NCBI GenBank assembly: GCA_016286205.1
Contig: JAEESF010000005.1
Span: forward strand, 62,001 to 126,000
Source of the DNA: Colicola sp016286205
GTDB taxonomy: Bacteria > Bacteroidota > Bacteroidia > Bacteroidales > Paludibacteraceae
Direction of reading: 5' to 3'
Length of the DNA stretch: 64,000 nt
Shown: piece after piece, positions 51,196 to 58,317 of the stretch
Layout: the number at the start of each line of letters is the position of its first letter
Numbering within the stretch: position 1 is the first letter of the stretch
Notes under the pieces: model-generated
Seen by the model: the letters and a program-made list of their open reading frames with translations, nothing else
Databases searched by the model: none
Told to the model about the DNA's origin: nothing
Position numbers and translations under genes: made by a program

Positions 51196-52963
51196 ACTGC
51201 CGATATCAAAAAGTATTGCCAACAGAATTCTGTTGCTGCAAGCTATTCACGGGGACCCTCTAATGAGGGTCTCTGCGGATATGCCCGATGATGTGCGCGT
51301 CATGCACGATGCGTTGACTGCCTTGCGTCGACATAAGAAAGGCGAACCGCTGACACTCAACCTCAAAAACTGCGGCACGGCTTTGCGCTTTCTGGAGGTC
51401 CATCTCGCCCAATGCTATTCGGACGAACCAATCACTTTGACCGGCGATGCGCGACTGATGGAACGTAAAGGCAAACCGACTTCGCAAACCACTTCTGCAC
51501 TCATTCTCCATGGCATCGATGTGCCTGTCGAACCCGACGAATCGCCCTATGTCACAATGACGCGCGAGGTAGCGAGAAAATATAAAATCTCAAATGGCAA
51601 ATGTCCAATGGAAACCTGTTGGAGCAGCGCTTCCTTCTGGTACGAATATATTGCCATTCATGGCGGCGAACTGTTGCTTGCAGGCCTCACTCCCGACAGT
51701 CTCCAAGGCGACCGCGTAGTAGCGGATATATTCGCCGAATTCTTTGGCGTCGAGACTACTTTCACACCCGAAGGCGCGATAATTAAAAAATCATCATTCA
51801 CCAATCACCAATCATCAATAGCACTCGATTTTAGCAATTGTCCCGACCTCTATCCGCCTATCGCGTTGACGTGCGAGTGTCTGGGGTATGCCTTGCAGGC
51901 CACGGGCACAGAACGTTTGCCATACAAAGAGTCCGACCGCCTCGAGGCTGTTCGTCTGCACGAAGTACGCAACGACCACCGCATGGCCATGGCGCTCATG
52001 GCAGCCGACTATATCCAACCTCTCCCCGCCTCCTCAGAAACGAAGGAGTTGGAGAAATGCATCGCCAAAAGTTACCCCGCGTTTGTCGAGCAGTTATCGG
52101 GACTGTTACATGACAAAGACGGTAACGACACGGCAACGACACGGCAACGACACGGCAACGAGAGCAGAGCGAACTATGCTCACATCGTACCAAAGAGAGG
52201 GGTAAATGACGACAATCTGGGCAAAAAACACGCACTAAGCAAACTCATTCATGCAGCCAAAGCCGACTATGTCTGGCTCCACGATGATGATGTCGTATGG
52301 CCGAATGCCGCAAAGAAGCCTAACCTAACCTTCCCGAAGGGGAATGAACTCACCGCAGACTTATATATCCTGCCATTAAGAATGGAATCCTCCCTCCCTT
52401 CAGGGAGGGGCGGAGTAGGCTTGCTGCCTCTTTTACAGATTGCCGAATATGCGGCGATACAGGAACTGACCATGCGTACCGCCCAACGCGGGCATGCCGT
52501 TATGTGTTCGGGCGCTAATATGATTGTACGTCGCGAAGCATGGTTGGCCTGCGAATCGGAAATCCATCCTGAGATTCCGAGTGGTGATGATATGTTCTTG
52601 CTCGAAGCAATGAAGCGTCACGGCTACAAGATAGGTGTCATCGATGAACCGGATTTCACAGCTATCGTCCGTCCGCAAACTACGTGGCGCGCTTTCTGGC
52701 GCCAACGTATGCGTTGGGCAGGCAAGGCGCCGCATTACACCGACCGCGATATCCGTCGTTGCGGCGCACTAGTCGCAGCGGCTAATATCTTGCAAATTTT
52801 CTGCCCGCCGGTTATTCTCATTAAGTTCCCGATAGAGTATCGCCTCATCAAAAAGCGTGAGCCACAAACCTCTTGGCTTGTGGCTCTATTGCTCGAGATA
52901 GTCTATCCGTTCTATCTCCTTATTTCTCTTGTAGGCGGTCTCTCCCGCCAACATTCTTGGTAG
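51185..52963 (+). CDS. aroA: Fusion of a compact EPSP synthase (AroA) with an N-truncated GT2 glycosyltransferase
   Basis: The 592-residue frame starts with GTG. Residues 1-305 are AroA: LPISKSIANR, NCGTALRFL, TSQTTSALIL, CWSSASFWYEYI, LPYKESDRLEAVR, NDHRMAMALMAADY and AKSYPAFVEQL. Compared with a usual 410-430 residues, about 45 residues are missing before TSQTT, and others before CWSSA and between EAVR and NDHR. Residues about 325-592 are a membrane GT2 (GKKHALSKLI, WLHDDDVVW, SGDDMFLLEAM, RQRMRWAGKAPHY, two helices) that lacks its N-terminal nucleotide-binding strand. The junction consists of four 11-bp tandem repeats. Two REP-like inserts lie in the GT2 half. Confidence 0.8.
   Translation: MSIKLPISKSIANRILLLQAIHGDPLMRVSADMPDDVRVMHDALTALRRHKKGEPLTLNLKNCGTALRFLEVHLAQCYSDEPITLTGDARLMERKGKPTSQTTSALILHGIDVPVEPDESPYVTMTREVARKYKISNGKCPMETCWSSASFWYEYIAIHGGELLLAGLTPDSLQGDRVVADIFAEFFGVETTFTPEGAIIKKSSFTNHQSSIALDFSNCPDLYPPIALTCECLGYALQATGTERLPYKESDRLEAVRLHEVRNDHRMAMALMAADYIQPLPASSETKELEKCIAKSYPAFVEQLSGLLHDKDGNDTATTRQRHGNESRANYAHIVPKRGVNDDNLGKKHALSKLIHAAKADYVWLHDDDVVWPNAAKKPNLTFPKGNELTADLYILPLRMESSLPSGRGGVGLLPLLQIAEYAAIQELTMRTAQRGHAVMCSGANMIVRREAWLACESEIHPEIPSGDDMFLLEAMKRHGYKIGVIDEPDFTAIVRPQTTWRAFWRQRMRWAGKAPHYTDRDIRRCGALVAAANILQIFCPPVILIKFPIEYRLIKKREPQTSWLVALLLEIVYPFYLLISLVGGLSRQHSW
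52119..52162 (+). repeat. 11-bp tandem repeat (four copies) at the aroA-GT2 junction
   Basis: Units ACGGTAACGAC, ACGGCAACGAC, ACGGCAACGAC and ACGGCAACGAG lie end to end, between the last AroA block and the GT2 domain. Eleven is not a multiple of three, so gain or loss of one unit changes the frame. Both alternative frames stop within about 45 bases after the repeat. Confidence 0.85.
52326..52345. repeat. Short palindrome in the GT2 half
   Basis: TTCCC-GAA-GGGGAA lies in a context of CCTAACC words and encodes TFPKGNE. It resembles one half of the REP-like element at 52389. Confidence 0.5.
52389..52420. repeat. REP-like palindromic element in the GT2 half
   Basis: CCTCCCTCCCTTCAGGGAGG is followed by GGCGGAGTAGGC. 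It is closely similar to the element in the GT4 gene at 31405-31436. It encodes the peptide ESSLPSGRGGVG, inserted between the ILPLRM and LLPLLQIAEYA blocks. Confidence 0.75.
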
Positions 52964-52964
52964 A

Positions 52965-53558
52965 TTATACCACGCCGCTGAAGCCCATGAAGGCCATGGC
53001 CAGAAGACCTGCGGTCAAAAGGGCAATCGGCGTACCTTGCATAGCTTTGGGCACTTTGTTCAAAGCCAATTGCTCACGCAAGCCTGCAAACAGGACGAGT
53101 GCCAGACCAAAACCGATAGCAGTGGCTAACGCGAAGAGTGTGCCCGTCAGCATTCCGTGCTCAGCGCCCATCGGCAGTTTCTCTGTGCCGTTGGCAACCA
53201 AGATGGCTACACCCAAGATACAGCAGTTGGTGGTAATCAGCGGTAGGAAAACACCCAGTGCCTGATAGAGCGACGGACTGATTTTCTTCAGGATAATCTC
53301 AATCATCTGCACCAGAGCAGCGATGATGAGAATAAAGAGAATCGTCTGCAAGAATTCCAGACCCCATGCTACGAGTAACATCTGCAGCAGATAGGTAACC
53401 ACAGTGGCCAAAACAAGCACGAACGTTACCGCTGCACTCATACCAAGTGCTGTGTCAATCTTCTTACTAACACCCAGGAATGGGCAAATACCCAAGAACT
53501 GGCTCAATACGATATTATTAACAAATATCGCAGAGATGAATATCAGAAAGTATACCAT
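52965..53558 (-). CDS. rnfA: Rnf electron transport complex subunit A
   Basis: RnfA is an integral membrane subunit of the ion-translocating ferredoxin:NAD oxidoreductase. The 197 residues form about six helices and include NNIVLSQFLGICPFLGVS (about residues 14-31) and TTNCCILGVAIL, the paired-Cys region that holds a membrane-embedded Fe-S centre with RnfE. It is the last gene of the rnf operon and ends one base from the convergent fusion gene. Confidence 0.95.
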   Translation of the reverse strand: MVYFLIFISAIFVNNIVLSQFLGICPFLGVSKKIDTALGMSAAVTFVLVLATVVTYLLQMLLVAWGLEFLQTILFILIIAALVQMIEIILKKISPSLYQALGVFLPLITTNCCILGVAILVANGTEKLPMGAEHGMLTGTLFALATAIGFGLALVLFAGLREQLALNKVPKAMQGTPIALLTAGLLAMAFMGFSGVV

Positions 53559-53586
53559 AATTCGTTTTGTGTTTAGTGATTAGTGA

Positions 53587-54174
53587 TTACTTGTTCTGCA
53601 GTTTGTTGACTGCGCCCATCAGGTAAGCCAAGGCGATGAATGCACCCGGAGCGAGAACGAATATCAGCATTGCGTAGTATTCGGGGAAGACATGCAGACC
53701 GAAGATTGCGCCCGAGCCGAGCAACTCACGGATAGCACCGATGACGGTGAGAGAGAGGGTAAATCCGAGACCCATTCCCAGACCATCCAATGCGCTTAGA
53801 CCAACGCTATTCTTGGCTGCAAACGCTTCTGCACGACCTAGTACGATACAGTTAACCACAATCAGCGGAATAAACAAGCCCAACACCTCATAGATAGCAG
53901 GCAGATAGGCTTGCATCACCAGTTGTACCATCGTCACAAAGGTAGCAATCACCACGATGAAAGCGGGGATGCGCACTTTGTCCGGAATCAGATTCTTCAG
54001 CAACGAGATAACGACATTGGAGCAAACCAGCACAAAGAGTGTGGCCAGACCCATTGACATACCATTGATGGCACTAGTGGTGGTGGCCAGTGTAGGACAC
54101 ATACCTAGTACCAACGCGAATGTTGGATTCTCGCGGAGAATACCGTTTGTGAATGTTTTCAATGCATTATTCAT
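53587..54174 (-). CDS. rnfE: Rnf electron transport complex subunit E
   Basis: RnfE is the membrane partner and paralogue of RnfA. The 195 residues show NPTFALVLGMCPTLATTTSA near the start and VVNCIVLGRAEAFAAKNS in the middle, the two Cys segments equivalent to those of RnfA. Topology is six helices in inverse orientation to RnfA. It overlaps rnfG by eight bases and precedes rnfA by 28. Confidence 0.95.
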   Translation of the reverse strand: MNNALKTFTNGILRENPTFALVLGMCPTLATTTSAINGMSMGLATLFVLVCSNVVISLLKNLIPDKVRIPAFIVVIATFVTMVQLVMQAYLPAIYEVLGLFIPLIVVNCIVLGRAEAFAAKNSVGLSALDGLGMGLGFTLSLTVIGAIRELLGSGAIFGLHVFPEYYAMLIFVLAPGAFIALAYLMGAVNKLQNK

Positions 54175-54853
54175 TTGTTACCTCCGTTTCTTTTGCGGGT
54201 TCGTCTGTTGTTTCTGCCACTTCGTCAGTCTCAACTTCAGGTTCTGCCGCTTCAACCTCTTTGGGTTGTTGCTGGCTGGCACCTGTGGCGGCCTGTACTT
54301 CGCCGTTGGCATAAGCAGCGTACGCTTTGTTGATGGCTGTCAGGAAAGCGCGACTGGAAATCGTAGCGGCAGTGATGGCATCTACGTCGCCTCCGTCTTT
54401 GCTAACCGTGAACGCACCGGTGGCTTTCCTACCGATGATGTTCTGACTGGGTTTGTCGGCATTCTTAAACCACTCGGCTATATGATCGCCCAGGCCCGGT
54501 GTCTCTTGATGTTCCAGCACTTCGTAATTGATGATATTGCCTTCGGCATCAAAACCCACCATAATCTTTTGCGGTCCGCCAAAACCATTTTCCTCGGTCT
54601 GAACAGCGGTACCTACCCATTGCTCGTTGATATAAGCCTTATATACGGTCAGGCCATTTACCTCTTCCGGCTCGGCTATCGTAGCTCCTTCGGGCAGTAC
54701 GGCCAGAATAGCAGCCTCTTGTTTGGCTTTCTTCTGCGCCTCGATGCTCGCTTGAGTCAGTACGTAAACACCGGCCAGCGCGCCTGCTGCTACCACAGAG
54801 ATGGTAACTAGGCTAAGCACCATATTCTTGAAAGAACTTTGTAGTTTTTCCAT
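54167..54853 (-). CDS. rnfG: Rnf electron transport complex subunit G
   Basis: RnfG carries covalently bound FMN on the periplasmic side. The 228 residues have one N-terminal helix (about 13-33), the GLGDHIAEWFKN region and the flavinylation site DAITAATISSRAF, where Thr would carry FMN. The last 45 residues are an acidic Glu/Thr-rich tail (EVEAAEPEVETDEVAETTDE), longer than usual. It overlaps rnfE by eight bases. Confidence 0.94.
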   Translation of the reverse strand: MEKLQSSFKNMVLSLVTISVVAAGALAGVYVLTQASIEAQKKAKQEAAILAVLPEGATIAEPEEVNGLTVYKAYINEQWVGTAVQTEENGFGGPQKIMVGFDAEGNIINYEVLEHQETPGLGDHIAEWFKNADKPSQNIIGRKATGAFTVSKDGGDVDAITAATISSRAFLTAINKAYAAYANGEVQAATGASQQQPKEVEAAEPEVETDEVAETTDEPAKETEVTNE

Positions 54854-54865
54854 AGTTGTACCTCC

Positions 54866-55864
54866 TTATTTTTTAGTTTCGCCAAAGCGTTGCGGGCGAA
54901 GTTTGTTCAACAATGGAACGCATGCGTTCATAATCAGGATGGCGAACGACATACCCTCTGGGTATGCTCCCCAGGTACGAATCACCATGACGATAATACC
55001 GATGCCAACGCCAAAGATGAGCTTGCCTAATGGAGTCATCGGGCTTGTGACATAGTCGGTTGCCATGAAGAACGCACCTAGCATGATACCACCGGTGCAA
55101 AGCGTGTAAGCCACGTAGTTGCCGGTCGTCAAATCTGGTGGCAGCAATCCTGCCCAGCCGGTTATCGCAGCCCACAGAGCCACAGTTGCCAGGATACTAA
55201 CAGGGATGTGCCATGTGATAACGCGTGTGCAAATTAGGAACAGACCACCGATGATCAGTGCCAGTGCGCAGACTTCACCGAGCGAACCGCCCATGATACC
55301 CAGGAAAGCGTCATGCAAACTCGGCAGTTTGTCGGCAATCGTCTGACCTCCTTTGACAGCTTGTTTTAACAGAGCCAATGGAGTGGCGCCTGTTTCTGCA
55401 TCTACGTAGGCGGTCTCAAAACCTTTGGCCAGAGGCCAGGTAGTCATCTGGACAGGGAACGAGATCAGCAGGAAAACACGTCCGACTAGTGCCGGATTAA
55501 ACGGATTCTGTCCTAGACCGCCGAAAGTCATCTTGCCGATACCGATAGCTACCACTGCGCCAATCAGCACAATCCACCAGTCGATATTCGATGGCAAGTT
55601 AAACGCAAGCAGCAGACCGGTCAATACGGCCGAAAGGTCACCAATCGACTGCGTCTTCTCTTTGAGCAGGAAACGGCTAATCAGCCATTCGGTGCCAACG
55701 CAAGCCAGCACGCTGATAGCAGCCGTAATGAGTGCTCCGTAGCCAAACTCAATAACCGACACTACATATGCAGGTAGCAGCGCGAGAATGACTAGAAGCA
55801 TGTTGCGACGGACACTATCGCCACTGTGGGCGTGAGGTGCCGGAGCTACAATAAAATTTTTCAT
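54866..55864 (-). CDS. rnfD: Rnf electron transport complex subunit D
   Basis: RnfD is a membrane subunit that also carries covalent FMN. The 332 residues begin with APAPHAHSGDSVRRNMLLVI, have about nine helices, and show the flavin site ETGATPLALLK near residue 160 and YVTSPMTPLGKLIFG near the end. It lies 12 bases before rnfG and 29 after rnfC. Confidence 0.94.
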   Translation of the reverse strand: MKNFIVAPAPHAHSGDSVRRNMLLVILALLPAYVVSVIEFGYGALITAAISVLACVGTEWLISRFLLKEKTQSIGDLSAVLTGLLLAFNLPSNIDWWIVLIGAVVAIGIGKMTFGGLGQNPFNPALVGRVFLLISFPVQMTTWPLAKGFETAYVDAETGATPLALLKQAVKGGQTIADKLPSLHDAFLGIMGGSLGEVCALALIIGGLFLICTRVITWHIPVSILATVALWAAITGWAGLLPPDLTTGNYVAYTLCTGGIMLGAFFMATDYVTSPMTPLGKLIFGVGIGIIVMVIRTWGAYPEGMSFAILIMNACVPLLNKLRPQRFGETKK

Positions 55865-55893
55865 TTTATATTGGACATTTTATATTTGACATG

Positions 55894-57264
55894 TTATTTC
55901 TTCTCAGCAGCAGCTTTTTCTGCAGCGGCAGCAGCGGCACGTTCGCGCAGAATGCCACCCACTTTGGCTTTGCCTTTGCGTATGTCGTCTAGCAGCGGAC
56001 GGTGAGCAGGGCATGTGAAGACGCAGCAGCCGCAATCGATACAATCCATTACGCTGTGTTTCTCCACATCATCCCACATCTCCAGTTCGGAGAGACGTTG
56101 TAGCAGATACGGCTCTAGGCCCATCGGACAAGCCTGAACACATTTGCCGCAACGGATACAGTTCTCTGCTTCCGGACGGATACTCTCTGCTTCAGGCAGA
56201 AAGAGTAGGCCGCTCAGACGTTTGTTGGCCGGCATATCTTCGATATGATCCATGGCGCGACCCATCATCGGGCCACCACCGATTATCTTGCCTGTGTCCT
56301 CAGGAATACCACCTGCCAACGCAATCACTTGCTCAATCGGCGTACCGAAACGAACGAGGTAGTTGCCCGGTTTCTCTACGTTCTTTCCTGTAACGGTCAT
56401 CACGCGCGAGATCAGCGGTTTGTTCTTCTGTACAGCCTCGTAAACGGCGAAGATAGTAGCCACATTGTCCACTACCGCACCTACTTCGATAGGCAGCGCA
56501 CCGCTTGGCACTTGGCGACCTATACATGCGTCGATCAGCTGTTTCTCACCGCCTTGCGGATATTTGAGTTTCAGCGGCAGAACCTCGATGCCCAGTTTCG
56601 ACTGTGCCAAATCTTGCATGTGCGCAATCGCATCTTTCTTGTTGTTCTCGATGCCGATGATAGCGCGTTCTACGCCCAAGGCCTTCATCAAAATCTGAAT
56701 ACCGATAATGATTTCCTCGCCATGCTCCAACATCAACTGATGGTCGCAAGTCAAGTATGGCTCGCACTCTACACCGTTGACTATCAGCACGTCTGCTTTC
56801 TTGCCCGGAGGCGGCAGCAGTTTGACGTGTGTCGGGAAACATGCGCCACCCAGACCTACGATGCCGGCTGCAGCTATCTTGTCGATAATTGCTTTAGCAT
56901 CGAGTGTGCACTGACGTGCCAAATCGGGTGTGCGGTCGATTTCCGGCAACCAGTCATCACCCTCTACGTCAATAAAAATGGCTTGACCTGGAGTCCCCCA
57001 GGCATCGGTCCAGTCACCTATTTTGGTTACCTTACCGCTAACGGGCGAACAGATGTTTGCGCTTACGAATCCACCGGCTTTAGCCAGCAGTTCGCCTACT
57101 TTTACTTTAGCTCCTACTTCTACCACAGCCTGCGTAGGCGCACCTATATGTTGCACCAACGGAATGATAGCCTGCTTGGGCAGCGGGCACTCCGTGATAG
57201 GCTGGTGTGCGGAGAATTGTTTGTTGTCATGCGGATGAACTCCGCCTATATGGAATGTTTTCAT
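55894..57264 (-). CDS. rnfC: Rnf electron transport complex subunit C
   Basis: RnfC is the NADH/FMN and Fe-S subunit on the cytoplasmic face. The 456 residues contain GLGGACFPTHVKL and DVLIVNGVECEPYLTCDHQ (NADH/FMN-binding), then two 4Fe-4S motifs, CIRCGKCVQACP (about residue 370) and CIDCGCCVFTCP (about 408). The C-terminus is an Ala/Lys helix. It starts four bases after the rnfB stop. Confidence 0.95.
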   Translation of the reverse strand: MKTFHIGGVHPHDNKQFSAHQPITECPLPKQAIIPLVQHIGAPTQAVVEVGAKVKVGELLAKAGGFVSANICSPVSGKVTKIGDWTDAWGTPGQAIFIDVEGDDWLPEIDRTPDLARQCTLDAKAIIDKIAAAGIVGLGGACFPTHVKLLPPPGKKADVLIVNGVECEPYLTCDHQLMLEHGEEIIIGIQILMKALGVERAIIGIENNKKDAIAHMQDLAQSKLGIEVLPLKLKYPQGGEKQLIDACIGRQVPSGALPIEVGAVVDNVATIFAVYEAVQKNKPLISRVMTVTGKNVEKPGNYLVRFGTPIEQVIALAGGIPEDTGKIIGGGPMMGRAMDHIEDMPANKRLSGLLFLPEAESIRPEAENCIRCGKCVQACPMGLEPYLLQRLSELEMWDDVEKHSVMDCIDCGCCVFTCPAHRPLLDDIRKGKAKVGGILRERAAAAAAEKAAAEKK

Positions 57265-57267
57265 ATG

Positions 57268-57687
57268 CTACTTTTTCTGCGCCAATAGAATTAAATTTGG
57301 GAAAGCAGCTTTTGGCGTAGCCAAAGCCTTGATCTTGGCGGCAATAACCGGATCGAAGCCTTTCTTCTCTCCCGTAGCGGCCTGAGGTGTTTCCTCAGCG
57401 GCTGCAGGCACCAGAATCTTACGTACTTCGTCCATCGTCGGGTCTCCGCCTACCGGACAAGCCAGCCCATCTGTCGAACCGGCTTTGACGCAGGCTTCAG
57501 CAAAATTGCGGCAACCTGCGAATCCACAACCACCGCAGTTGGCACCCGGCAGAACGGCCTGCACCAAGTCGATGCGTGGATCTTCCTCCACTTTGAAGAA
57601 CAGGCTGACAACATACAGCAGAATGGCTGCCAAGAGTGCTGTCACACCCAGAACTCCCATTGAAATTAGAATTAAAATCCAATCCAT
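57268..57687 (-). CDS. rnfB: Rnf subunit B, short form lacking the ferredoxin domains
   Basis: RnfB normally has a membrane helix, a 4Fe-4S domain and two or more ferredoxin-like 4Fe-4S pairs, with about 280-300 residues in Bacteroides. Here only the helix (residues about 4-30) and the first domain, GANCGGCGFAGC ... LACPVGG (Cys 51, 54, 59, 77), are present. A Pro/Ala-rich stretch ends the protein at 139 residues. No CxxCxxCxxxCP motif follows, and rnfC begins four bases later, so there is no room for a frameshifted remainder. Confidence 0.87.
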   Translation of the reverse strand: MDWILILISMGVLGVTALLAAILLYVVSLFFKVEEDPRIDLVQAVLPGANCGGCGFAGCRNFAEACVKAGSTDGLACPVGGDPTMDEVRKILVPAAAEETPQAATGEKKGFDPVIAAKIKALATPKAAFPNLILLAQKK

Positions 57688-57721
57688 GTTTTTGAATGTT
57701 TATTTATGATTATTTATTTTA

Positions 57722-58135
57722 TTATCCTTTTCTGGCAATGAAAGAGAACTGCCGTTGCAGGCGGTGCTTGAAGACACCGAGACCTATATAATATAGCGCA
57801 ATCGCGCATAGCGAGAGCGTGCCTACAACTGCCTCGCTCCATTCGGTTGTGAAATCGAGAACGGCTATGACGGCCACCATCACGATGAAGGGCAATATAT
57901 ACGCCAGCAGTACGGCTCTCCATGCCAGTCGCTCGCGGACGGTCACTTCCACCATATCGCCGATATTCATCGGTGTGGCCATAACGGCTTCCACCTGTTT
58001 CTGCTGGTGCTCGGACGACATACACATGCTCTGCGCCTTACACGAAGCGCAAGCACTCGATTGCGTGATCTCCACAGTCGCCTTTTCGCCGTCGATGCGG
58101 GTCACTATTCCGTTATGTCTGATCAGTTCGTCCAT
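57722..58135 (-). CDS. rseC: RseC/SoxR-reducing system family protein
   Basis: The 137-residue protein has the RseC/MucC pattern: an N-terminal cytoplasmic domain with ACASCKAQSMCM (Cys motif, about residues 29-40) and a C-terminal pair of helices (AVLLAYILPFIVMVAVIAVL and GTLSLCAIALYYIGLGVF). In Bacteroidales it heads the rnf operon and may link redox state to the complex. It lies 34 bases before rnfB. Confidence 0.92.
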   Translation of the reverse strand: MDELIRHNGIVTRIDGEKATVEITQSSACASCKAQSMCMSSEHQQKQVEAVMATPMNIGDMVEVTVRERLAWRAVLLAYILPFIVMVAVIAVLDFTTEWSEAVVGTLSLCAIALYYIGLGVFKHRLQRQFSFIARKG

Positions 58136-58167
58136 TCTTGGTGGGTATAGTCCACAAAATTAACTCG

Positions 58168-58200
58168 CAAAAGTACAAATAATTTTTCATTTGTGCAAAT
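58168..58200 (-). promoter_or_regulatory. Promoter for rseC-rnfBCDGEA
   Basis: On the minus strand TTTGCACAAATG (58200-58189) and TACTTTTG (58175-58168) form the -33 and -7 elements. Confidence 0.7.
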
Positions 58201-58258
58201 AGAAACATCAAAAATTACATTTTTGTATCAAATTCGTCAAAATATCCACTTTTTCGAT

Positions 58259-58297
58259 AACTACGCTTGCGTAGTTGAAAAAGAATTCGTACCTTTG
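58259..58297 (+). promoter_or_regulatory. ftsK promoter with an 8-2-8 palindrome over the -33 box
   Basis: AACTACGC-TT-GCGTAGTT (58259-58276) is a perfect inverted repeat. It covers the -33 position (CTTGCG, 58266-58271) of a promoter with -7 TACCTTTG (58290-58297). It is a candidate operator for ftsK, and could also act on the divergent rnf promoter 60 bases away. Confidence 0.6.
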
Positions 58298-58317
58298 CGT
58301 CGTAAATTTAGGATATT

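Noticed and set aside
52119..52162. CRISPR-like short repeat
   Set aside because: The units are directly adjacent with no spacers and only 11 bp long; it is a plain tandem repeat.
57268..57687. Frameshift as the cause of the short RnfB
   Set aside because: Only four bases separate the stop from rnfC, so the missing ferredoxin domains cannot lie in another frame.
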